Shown here: positions 36,912 to 44,334 of the stretch, piece by piece
Position numbering within the stretch: position 1 is the first letter of the stretch
Layout of the letters: each line of letters opens with the position of its first letter
From: Sutterella sp047777475
Lineage (GTDB): Bacteria; Pseudomonadota; Gammaproteobacteria; Burkholderiales; Burkholderiaceae_F
Reading direction: 5' to 3'
NCBI GenBank assembly: GCA_047777475.1
Contig: JBKEET010000001.1
Span: forward strand, 556,156 to 620,155
Length of the DNA: 64,000 nt
Notes under the pieces: model-generated
What the model was told of the DNA's origin: nothing
What the model saw: only the letters and a program-made list of their open reading frames with translations
Database searches by the model: none
Translations under genes and position numbers: made by a program

Positions 36912-38378
36912 ATGAGTTTGTCAAGACGGAAGTGCCTGCAGGCATTGCTGTGCTCATCTGTTTCTTTGCCGCTGAAAGCAAAGCTGCCCGCTTCCTTGCC
37001 TCAAAGCTGGGACTTGGTCATCGTCGGTGCCGGCGCTGCGGGGCTTACCGCTGCAATATGGGCGAAATTATCGGGGGTCGATCGAATCCTCATCCTTGAA
37101 AGCGAGCCCTTGGTAGGAGGCTCCAGCATTATCAGCGGGGGCCTTTGGGCCGTTTCCGGGACTGAAATGCAAAAAGCTCACGGCATCAGCGACTCTGATG
37201 CTGACTTTTTCAACGATATCCTCGAAGTCGGCAATCATAAGAATCGCATTGATGTTGTCGAAGCCTTCATCCGTAAAAATAAAGAGCAGTACGAATGGGT
37301 GACGAAGACCCTCGGAATCGTTCCCAAGAGCATTGTCCCGGGCGCCGGGACGCCGAGGGCGCACTCATTTTCGATGGTCAGCCTGGTCAGAAGGCTGACA
37401 GAAGAAGCTTTAAAACTCGGTGTGGCGATTCGAACGGGCACCCGAGTGACATCGCTGACAAAAGACGCCCAAGGGCAGGTCTCCGGGGTCGCTGCCGAAG
37501 GGCAGGGTGTCGTGCAGTCGTTTGCTTCGTCCCGCGGCGTCATCCTTGCTTCGGGCGGTTTCGCCAGGAATACGGCATTGATGGCGAAATTTTCGCCCAG
37601 GATGCGCTTTGTGACCGCCATCTGTGCGCAGGGCTCGCGCGGGGACGGCTTGCTGATGGCGAGGCGTTTGGGGGCCGCTCTGGCGGATACTGAATATCTC
37701 GAGGGCTCTTATGCTTTTACGCGGCATCCCTCGACGATTGCCGATATGACGCTCTTGCCGTACTACGGTGCCATCGTCGTCAATCAGAACGCAGAGCGCT
37801 TTGTGAATGAATCGCTGCCTTACAAGCAGATCGCAAAAGCGGTTTTGGACCAGCCGCGCGGCCAAAGCGCCATTGTCTTTGACGAATCGATCCGCCGGTT
37901 TGCGGTGGAAGAAACGCTGGACAAGCATCTTTGGGAGCCCATAGACCGCGGTTTTATACCGGACTATGTGGTCAGCGATGACTCGCTTTCCGAGGCAGCC
38001 GTCAAAGCGGGCCTCGATCCTGCGGCATTGCAAAAAACCGTAGAAGACTATAACCGTGCGATTTCGAATTCGGATTCGCAGCGGCCTCGGGGGAAGCTGT
38101 CCGTCAATAACGGTCAGCTGATCTCCATTTCGCATCCTCCGTACTTCATCATGCCGGCCTCGGTCTCCATGCTCGGCACTTACGGCGGCTTGCGAATTGA
38201 CGGAGAAGGAAGAGTCCTGCGCGAGGACGGCTCTCCCATCCCTGGGCTTTGGGCGGCCGGTGAAGTGACGGGAGGTTTTCACGGAGCCTCTTTCATCATG
38301 GGCACGGCGATTGCAAAAGCTATGGTTTTCGGGCGAATCGCCGCGGAAAGCGCAGCAGGGAGGGATTCCCATGACTGA
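36912..38378 (+). CDS. Tat-exported FAD-dependent fumarate-reductase-like protein 2
   Basis: A 488-residue paralogue of the preceding protein. MSLSRRKCLQALL gives a twin-arginine signal; WDLVIVGAGAAGLTAAIWAK and ILESEPLVGGSSIISGG bind FAD; NQNAERFVNESLPYKQ is the catalytic-Arg segment and WAAGEVTGGFHGASF the closing motif. A TTG 18 bases upstream is in frame but the ATG at 36912 fits the Tat signal best. Its end overlaps the sensor-kinase gene by eight bases, so flavoprotein, sensor and regulator form one transcription unit. The protein could be either an enzyme or a sensory accessory of the two-component system. Confidence 0.85.
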   Translation: MSLSRRKCLQALLCSSVSLPLKAKLPASLPQSWDLVIVGAGAAGLTAAIWAKLSGVDRILILESEPLVGGSSIISGGLWAVSGTEMQKAHGISDSDADFFNDILEVGNHKNRIDVVEAFIRKNKEQYEWVTKTLGIVPKSIVPGAGTPRAHSFSMVSLVRRLTEEALKLGVAIRTGTRVTSLTKDAQGQVSGVAAEGQGVVQSFASSRGVILASGGFARNTALMAKFSPRMRFVTAICAQGSRGDGLLMARRLGAALADTEYLEGSYAFTRHPSTIADMTLLPYYGAIVVNQNAERFVNESLPYKQIAKAVLDQPRGQSAIVFDESIRRFAVEETLDKHLWEPIDRGFIPDYVVSDDSLSEAAVKAGLDPAALQKTVEDYNRAISNSDSQRPRGKLSVNNGQLISISHPPYFIMPASVSMLGTYGGLRIDGEGRVLREDGSPIPGLWAAGEVTGGFHGASFIMGTAIAKAMVFGRIAAESAAGRDSHD

Positions 38379-40216
38379 GTCTCCGTTGCTTTCGATGCTT
38401 TGCGGTCTTGAGGGCATCATATTGTTTTTCTTCTCAAGTTGCGCCGCAGGCAGTGCGGAAATTGCTGCCAGCCCGTCTTCCTTTGAAATTGTCCGCATTG
38501 CGGTCACGGATGACCTTGACCAAATCTCCAAAGGGTTAATTGATAAAACGCTGTCAGCCCTCAAGGATCAAAAGGGTGCCGATTATTCAGTCGAAACGAT
38601 TCTTCTTTCGGAAGATGAACTGAAAGAAGCTGTCAAACAGCAAAAAGTGGACGCGTTTATCGCGCCGAGCCAAATCTACAGGCAGTCCCTGCGCTACGGC
38701 GCCAAGGACATTGCCGTGACGATCCCTTCGCAGGGCAGCAACCCCAATGCGAGCGACGGCGCTGCGCTGCTTATCCGTCTGGACCGCAGCGATAAAGTCC
38801 GGCTCGAAAACTGGGAGCGGCTGCGCGTGACGTTGGCGGGCGCCATGTCCAGCACCGCTTTCACGAGCCTGCGCGATGAGCTGCTGAGCAAGCTCACGAT
38901 CGATAACGCCAAGCTTCATCTGCCCTCGCAGGCAGCGGCCGTCCCGATGGAAGAGGGCATCAGGCGCTTGCAATCCGGCGAAACCGATGTTCTGATGCTT
39001 TCGGCCTGTGCGTTGGAAAATTATTCGAAGCATGCCGTATTGCCGGTGAATATGATGCTGCTGAATGCGAAAGAGGACACCGGCCTCAATTGCCTTCATT
39101 CAACCCATCTTTTCCAGGGAATCACGTTTGCGGCGATGCCGTCGCTCTCCGTTCAAACGTTTAACCGGCTGAGCACTCAGGTGCTTTCTGTCTCCGTGCC
39201 CGGCTCGGCCCGGTGGGCTATGGCGACGGATTTCAGCGGATTGGACAAAGCGCTGGAGAGGCTTGACAGTGACGCCTGGGCTTCGCTTCGGGAACCCGAT
39301 TGGACGATTTTCTTCAAAAAATATCAGGCCTGGTTTTTAGGGGCTGCTGTCATTGCATGCCTGGCTGTATTCAACATCTTTTTGCTGGGTCTCATGGTGA
39401 AAAAGAGGACAAGGGAATTAGTGTCCTCCATCCGGGAACAGAATCGGCTTCGTAAAGTAGCGGCCAGAACGCATGAGAAGCTCGAAAAACTGCAGCGCCT
39501 TACGACGGTCGGCCAGATGGCCAGCCTGTTTGCCCATGAGCTTCGTCAGCCCCTGAATGCGCTGAGCTGCTATGCCTACGGCCTGCAGCGGGCGCTTGAG
39601 GCAGAAAAAATTTCACATCGCGATGATGTCAGCCGGGGCCTCAATGGACTGTTCCAGCAAATAAGCCGGCCAACGCCATTGTGGATAAAGTCAGGAGCTA
39701 TGTAAAAAGCCGCAGTTCAAGAGATAATCTTATTGATTTCCATAAATTACTGCTGACTGCAATTGAAAACTTTAAAACCACGAGCAGCGGCGATATACCT
39801 GTTTACTTAAATGTTGATCCCGAAAATCGCAGACGAACTTGGATTTAAAAAAGAACGCACCTGCGCCGCAGTTCGTGATAGCGGGCGATGCAATGGAACT
39901 CGAGTTAATCATCATTAACCTGCTGCGCAATGCTTCCGAGGCACAGCGGGAAGTTAAAAAGCCGTTTATTAAGCTGACGCTTTCAAGACATCAAAACAGG
40001 ATTTCGCTGTGCGTTGAAGACAATGGTCCCGGCTTGTCCGATGATGCGTTTGAAAATATTGTCAGTATCGGGGAATCGACTAGGCCGGAAGGCCTTGGGT
40101 TAGGCCTCTCCATTATCAATGATCTGGTCTATGCACACCGCGGGGATCTGAAATTCACTTTGAGCGAGAAAAAATCTCTCATCGTTACGGTGACTTTCCC
40201 TGCTGCCGGGAGTTAA
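38371..40216 (+). pseudogene. TtrS-like sensor histidine kinase, two frameshifts
   Basis: Residues ~35-290 form a periplasmic phosphonate-binding-protein-like (PhnD) sensor domain (VRIAVTDDLDQISKGL, KQQKVDAFIAPS), then a membrane helix near 39330-39400 and a kinase core with His389 in LFAHELRQPLNAL. The frame is lost near 39668 (one base missing), resumes with ANAIVDKVRSYVKSRS, is lost again around 39830 (one base missing), and ends with the ATPase motifs NLLRNASEA, VEDNGPGL and GLGLGLSIINDL. This layout is that of TtrS, the tetrathionate sensor. As sequenced, the kinase cannot be made in full; either decay or indel errors. The ATG at 38371 overlaps the reductase gene. Confidence 0.85.
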
Positions 40217-40220
40217 AGTT

Positions 40221-40826
40221 ATGAGCGAACCTGTCTTAATCCGAGTGGTGGACGATGATCCCGATGTCCGCGATGCCCTGATTTACATGCTCCGGTTTGA
40301 GGGATGGGAAGTTGCGGCTTTTGAAAATGCCGCCAGCTTCCTTGCCGGCGACGTCCCTTCGCGGAGAGGGGTGCTTATCTTGGACGTCAAGATGCCCGGA
40401 ATGTCCGGCCTCTCGCTGCAGGATGAGCTGTTAAAGCGCCAGTATCCCAACCCCATCATTTTTTTAACCGGCCACGGCGATATCGGAATGGCTGTCTCTG
40501 CGGTAAAGAAGGGAGCCGTCAATTTTCTGCAGAAACCTATCAATGCCCCGGAATTAATTAAGGTTATTAAAGAATCTTTGAAATCTTCATCGCAGGAGAT
40601 ACCGAAGCAAAAGGCCTTGGCGGCTATCCAAGCGCTTTCAGAGAGGGAAAGGGAAATCATCGGCTATCTTATTCATGATCTCAGCAATGCCCAGATAGCC
40701 GAGCGCCTGGGCATTTCGGTCCGCACCGTTGAGCATTATCGGCAGTCTGCCTATTACAAATTAGGCGTTCACAACCTGGATGAACTTGTTGAGAAATTCG
40801 GGGAAATATTGACGACGGAGTCTTAG
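40221..40826 (+). CDS. FixJ/TtrR-like response regulator
   Basis: A 201-residue two-component regulator. The receiver domain has the acidic pair in VVDDDPDVRDAL, phosphorylatable Asp55 (LILDVKMPGMSG), and the switch Lys in NFLQKPINAPE. Residues ~135-200 are a LuxR/FixJ helix-turn-helix (LSEREREIIGYLIHDLSNAQIAERLGISVRTVEHYRQSAYYKLGV). It follows the kinase gene by four bases. Together with the upstream PhnD-type kinase it is organised as ttrSR and probably switches on the adjacent reductases when their substrate is present. The regulator is intact although its kinase gene appears broken. Confidence 0.9.
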   Translation: MSEPVLIRVVDDDPDVRDALIYMLRFEGWEVAAFENAASFLAGDVPSRRGVLILDVKMPGMSGLSLQDELLKRQYPNPIIFLTGHGDIGMAVSAVKKGAVNFLQKPINAPELIKVIKESLKSSSQEIPKQKALAAIQALSEREREIIGYLIHDLSNAQIAERLGISVRTVEHYRQSAYYKLGVHNLDELVEKFGEILTTES

Positions 40827-40886
40827 CGGAATTGTCGGAAACTCTGTTGTTTTCGCTGCCGGCAGTTCCGCTGTCCAACTGACAAA

Positions 40887-40920
40887 CAGGCCGCAGCTCT
40901 GCGAAGAAAGCTGCGGCCTG
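40887..40920. terminator. Hairpin between convergent regulator and porin genes
   Basis: CAGGCCGCAGCT and AGCTGCGGCCTG form a perfect 12-bp stem with a 10-base loop, placed between the two stop codons and usable by both strands. Confidence 0.75.
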
Positions 40921-40943
40921 CCAGATTTTCAGCTCAGCTGCGT

Positions 40944-42047
40944 TCAGAAGAAGTGCGTCATGCCGAAGTGGGCCATCACACGGTTCGTCGCATTGTCTTC
41001 GAGGAGATCCTCGCCGTCAGCCCAGGAGCCGATCGCGTAGATCATCGTCCGCTTTGAGAGATGATGGTGGAGGCCGATGCTCACCACCGTGCGGCTGTAG
41101 TCCTTCTCAGCGCCGGCGAGCGCACCCTTGTTTTCGCCGTCAAGGTACTGGACCATGCCGAGCAGGTCGGTCGGGCCCATCGTGTACTTCACGCCGAGGA
41201 AGCCCGAAATGCCTTCGAGCGACTTGCCTGAATCGTCGAAATCGGCGTCCGTCAGGTCGCCGTCCCAAGTGGCATCGGAGAACGTGCGGAAGTTCTTGTA
41301 CCAGTTGGCGCCCGCATAGAGCGTCCAGGCCGTGCCGGCAGGCTGCCAGGCGCCCGCGAGCTTCACGCTCCACTGGTCCTTGCGGTCGGTCGCGTTGCCC
41401 ATGATCGTCGACTCGACGGCCGCGAGGGCGCGCGTCTGCGTGCCGTCCCAGCGAAGCGCTGCGTTGAACCACGAGTTGTTGTGCGAGAAGTGCTCCTCCT
41501 CGTCGTCGGCGCGGTCGTTCATGCCGTACTGCAGGCCGAGCTTCGCGCCGCCGAACGCGGGCGAGATGTAGTAGAAGGTGTTGCTGTGCAGGAGCCAGAC
41601 GTTCTGCTGCGTGCCCTGCACGCCGGCGTCGATGTAGCCGGTCTCAAAGGGCTCGAGGTCCCAGTACCAGGAAAGCGAGCTCGAGCCCGAGGAGAACGCG
41701 CCGACGCGGCCGGCGCCGAACTTGCCCCAGCTGCCCGAAAGCGCGAGTTGGCTTTCGCGGTTGAAGAGGGTGCCCGACTTGGCGTGCGCGCCCGTGTCGT
41801 CGGCAAAGCCCGACTCGAGGACGAAGGAGACGGTGAGGCCGTCGCTCACCTTTTCGCTGCCGCGAAGGCCCCAGCGGGGGCCCGCGTAGTTGCCGGAGGT
41901 CATCTCGAGCGTGTCGTCGCCGTTCTTGACGTGCGTGTAGGTGAGGCCCGTGTCGAGCACGCCGTAGAGGTCAACCGCGGCGGCCGAGGCAGAGATCGCA
42001 AAGGGGCAGAGCGCCGCGAGGAGGGCGGCGGAGAGTTTCTTGGTCAT
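40944..42047 (-). CDS. Gram-negative porin (general diffusion type)
   Basis: A 367-residue outer-membrane trimeric porin of the betaproteobacterial OmpC-like family. MTKKLSAALLAALCPFAISASA is a Sec signal; the mature protein begins AVDLYGVLDTGLTY, the classic porin start, contains RWGLRGSEKVSDGL and ends in a C-terminal Phe (FGMTHFF) needed for BAM-mediated insertion. An upstream in-frame ATG would place 35 cytosol-like residues before the signal and is rejected. It is the last gene of the FAD reductase-cytochrome-lyase operon, separated by two hairpins, and may let the respiratory substrate into the periplasm. Two decayed copies lie at 31.4 and 34.8 kb. Confidence 0.92.
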   Translation of the reverse strand: MTKKLSAALLAALCPFAISASAAAVDLYGVLDTGLTYTHVKNGDDTLEMTSGNYAGPRWGLRGSEKVSDGLTVSFVLESGFADDTGAHAKSGTLFNRESQLALSGSWGKFGAGRVGAFSSGSSSLSWYWDLEPFETGYIDAGVQGTQQNVWLLHSNTFYYISPAFGGAKLGLQYGMNDRADDEEEHFSHNNSWFNAALRWDGTQTRALAAVESTIMGNATDRKDQWSVKLAGAWQPAGTAWTLYAGANWYKNFRTFSDATWDGDLTDADFDDSGKSLEGISGFLGVKYTMGPTDLLGMVQYLDGENKGALAGAEKDYSRTVVSIGLHHHLSKRTMIYAIGSWADGEDLLEDNATNRVMAHFGMTHFF

Positions 42048-42084
42048 GATCAGTATCGGTCTAAAGAGAAAAAGGGCAAAGGAA

Positions 42085-42161
42085 AAGCCCGCCGCCGGCC
42101 GGTGAAAGGGCTTGCGGCGGGCTTCAAGGGCGCCGGCAGGAAGCCCCTTCAAGGGGGCTTC
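42085..42161 (-). repeat. Two intercistronic hairpins between lyase and porin genes
   Basis: The first hairpin pairs AAGCCCGCCGC (42085-42095) with GCGGCGGGCTT (42114-42124). The second (42140-42161) pairs GAAGCCCC with GGGGCTTC. They are short of a T-run on the minus strand and probably tune relative mRNA levels rather than ending transcription. Confidence 0.55.
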
Positions 42162-42181
42162 GCAGCCGAAGCACGTTTTTA

Positions 42182-43840
42182 TCAGCGGAAGTTCTCGAGG
42201 ACCTTGACGCCGTCGGCGATGTTGTCCGTGAAGATGCGGTCGCGCTCGACGAACGGCACCTTGGCGCGGTAAGCCTCAAACAGCTTCTCGGTCGTGTCGG
42301 AGAGCTTCAGGTTCTTGTCCTTCATGCGGCGGAGGTCGATGGCCTGGGCCGAGTGCAGCAGCTCGAGGCTGTAGATCGACATCATGTTCTCGTCGATCTT
42401 CTCAAGGCGCTTGGCGGCCTGAAGGATGTTCGTGAAGGTGTCTTCGATCTCGCCCGCGACCGGCATGCCGTAGAGGCTCACCGGCTGCGCAAGCGCCATG
42501 TTGTCGACGTGCAGGCCCATGAAGGCCTTCTGCACGGCACCGAACGCATGGCCCACGTTGCCAGGCGCAGCGAGGAAGCGCGGCAGGCCCGTGAACTGGT
42601 CATAGGAGAGGTGCACCGTGCGCTGCACCGAGTAGTGCGAGAGGTGCGCCATGGCAAGCGACGTGCGCTGCAGTGCAAGCGCCACGGGCAGCGGGTTGAA
42701 GTTGCCCGACGGGATGATGGCGCCCTTCACGTTCTTGTCGTTGACGAAGTACTGCGCAACCTGCGGCTGGTCCTTGTACTCTTCGGTGGCATTCAGGAGC
42801 GTCGCGGGGTTGTCGTCCGTGCAGTTGATCTGGACCGTGATCTGGTCGGCGAGGTCCTTCACGGCGCGGCGGGCCTCAGAGAGGCCGTAAACGGTCACGC
42901 GGTAGGAGAGCGGATCCTGAAGCTTGCGGGTGTCGCTCGTGTTCCAGAGATAAGAGCCTTTGAGCGCGGCGCGCATGTCGGCCGCGGTCTGGGCCAGGCC
43001 CTCGAAGGGACGGGCGCCGATCGTCTGCGGGAGGATCGGGGCGACGTTGCCGTTGAGGCCCTCAAGCGAGAGGCCGTAGACGGCGGGGGTGAGGTCGAGG
43101 ACCTTCTTAGCGTTGCGCTCGGCTTCGACCGCATAGGCGACGGCCACCGAGTTGTTCGAGAGGATGGCAAGGGCGTCCTTGCCTTCCGGCACGAGCGGCT
43201 CAAGGCCGGCCTGCTGCAGCGCGGTCTTGCCGTCGACGATCTTGCCGTTCACTTCGGCGCGCCACTCGCCGATCATCACGGAGCCCACGTGCGAGGCGAG
43301 CAGGATGTCCGCTTCGCCGATCGAGCCCTGGGAGGGGATCTGCGGCGTGATGCCCTTGTTGAGGAAGTCGCGGTAGAGCTCGGCGACGCGCAGCTGCGCG
43401 CCCGACTTGCCCGAGAGCAGCGTATTGAGGCGGATCACCATCGAAAGGCGGGCGAGGTTCGTGGGCATCATCGGGCCGACGCCGGCGGAGTGCGCGCGAA
43501 GGGCGTTGTAGTTGAAGGCCTTCGAAGCGGCGAGCACCTCGGGGGTGAGCTTGCCGTCAGCGGTGAAGAGCTTGCGGTCCTTGTTGAGGCCGACGCCCAC
43601 CGTGAGGCCGTAAACGGGGCGGCCCTTTACGGCGGCGGCCATGACGAGCGCATGGCTCTGCTTGACGAGGTCGGCGGCCTCGGGCGCGATGGCCACGTCG
43701 GCCTTGCCTTCGGCAATGTCCCAGGCCTGGTCGATGGTGAGCGACTTGCCGTCGAGGGTGACGGTGGCGGCGGAAACGGCGCCGGCGGCGATCATGCCGG
43801 CAGCGAGCAGGGTGACTTTAAAGGACTTGTGAAACGACAT
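42182..43840 (-). CDS. Exported aromatic amino acid lyase-like protein lacking the MIO motif
   Basis: A 552-residue member of the histidine/phenylalanine ammonia-lyase superfamily with a Sec signal (residues ~1-24, cleavage after AVSA). Retained family features are Tyr77 in VYGLTVGVG (catalytic-Tyr loop), AILSNNS, QDPLSYRV, TDDNPATLL and the SGNF loop. Normal enzymes make their electrophilic MIO cofactor from Ala-Ser-Gly in GSxGASGDL; here residues 172-178 read GSIGEAD, so that tripeptide is absent. Either it uses another chemistry or it binds rather than deaminates an aromatic amino acid. Its place between a tetraheme cytochrome and a porin, with an FAD reductase at the operon head, ties it to anaerobic respiration. 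Confidence 0.85.
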   Translation of the reverse strand: MSFHKSFKVTLLAAGMIAAGAVSAATVTLDGKSLTIDQAWDIAEGKADVAIAPEAADLVKQSHALVMAAAVKGRPVYGLTVGVGLNKDRKLFTADGKLTPEVLAASKAFNYNALRAHSAGVGPMMPTNLARLSMVIRLNTLLSGKSGAQLRVAELYRDFLNKGITPQIPSQGSIGEADILLASHVGSVMIGEWRAEVNGKIVDGKTALQQAGLEPLVPEGKDALAILSNNSVAVAYAVEAERNAKKVLDLTPAVYGLSLEGLNGNVAPILPQTIGARPFEGLAQTAADMRAALKGSYLWNTSDTRKLQDPLSYRVTVYGLSEARRAVKDLADQITVQINCTDDNPATLLNATEEYKDQPQVAQYFVNDKNVKGAIIPSGNFNPLPVALALQRTSLAMAHLSHYSVQRTVHLSYDQFTGLPRFLAAPGNVGHAFGAVQKAFMGLHVDNMALAQPVSLYGMPVAGEIEDTFTNILQAAKRLEKIDENMMSIYSLELLHSAQAIDLRRMKDKNLKLSDTTEKLFEAYRAKVPFVERDRIFTDNIADGVKVLENFR

Positions 43841-43894
43841 CGTAATGTCTCTCCTTTGTGTTTTGGTTTGGTCGGTCGATGGGGTAATGGGATC

Positions 43895-43930
43895 CGGGCT
43901 CCCGGCGCCCGCAGGCGCCGGGAAAGCCCG
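43895..43930 (-). repeat. Intercistronic hairpin between cytochrome and lyase genes
   Basis: CCCGGCGCC (43901-43909) and GGCGCCGGG (43914-43922) form a nine-base stem around a four-base loop, extended by CGGGC/GCCCG across a three-base bulge. There is no T-run, so partial attenuation or mRNA stabilisation is more likely than full termination. Confidence 0.6.
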
Positions 43931-43942
43931 GGGAAAGAAAAA

Positions 43943-44311
43943 TCAGCGGATCGGCTTGAACGGGAAGGCGTGGCAGTTGTTGCAGTACACCTCGCTCTTG
44001 CCGTGCTCCGAATGGCACGCCGTGCAGGCGATGTTGTCGCCGTAGTGGTGCGAGGCGTGCGGGTTGGGATCGCGCGGGTCGGCGGGCTTCGTCTTCTCGG
44101 CGAGCGACTTGCGGTCGCCGTGGCAGCTGAGGCACGTCTTCGAGTCGGGCACCACGTAGGCGTTGCCCTTGACGGCGTTCTCCTGCGTGTGGCAGACGGC
44201 GCAGTCCTTGATGGCCTTGTGCTTCACCTCGACGGCAGAAGCGTCGCCCGCGGCCGAAAGGGCGAGAAGGAGCGCGGCGGAAAAGCCCGCGATGATGGAA
44301 AGCTTTTTCAT
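43943..44311 (-). CDS. Periplasmic tetraheme cytochrome c
   Basis: A 122-residue exported cytochrome. The signal peptide covers ~residues 1-26 (ASA cleavage). Four CxxCH motifs attach heme: Cys37-His41, Cys60-His64, Cys96-His100 and Cys110-His114. Extra histidines (His31, His85, His88, His89) could be distal ligands. Size and spacing match the heme domain of flavocytochrome c3 and small tetraheme cytochromes, here made as a separate subunit. It most likely passes electrons from the membrane quinol pool (via a NapC/CymA-type protein not in this window) to the FAD reductase encoded 24 bases upstream in the same operon. Confidence 0.93.
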   Translation of the reverse strand: MKKLSIIAGFSAALLLALSAAGDASAVEVKHKAIKDCAVCHTQENAVKGNAYVVPDSKTCLSCHGDRKSLAEKTKPADPRDPNPHASHHYGDNIACTACHSEHGKSEVYCNNCHAFPFKPIR

Positions 44312-44334
44312 GATCAGTTCGCTTCAAAAAGGGT

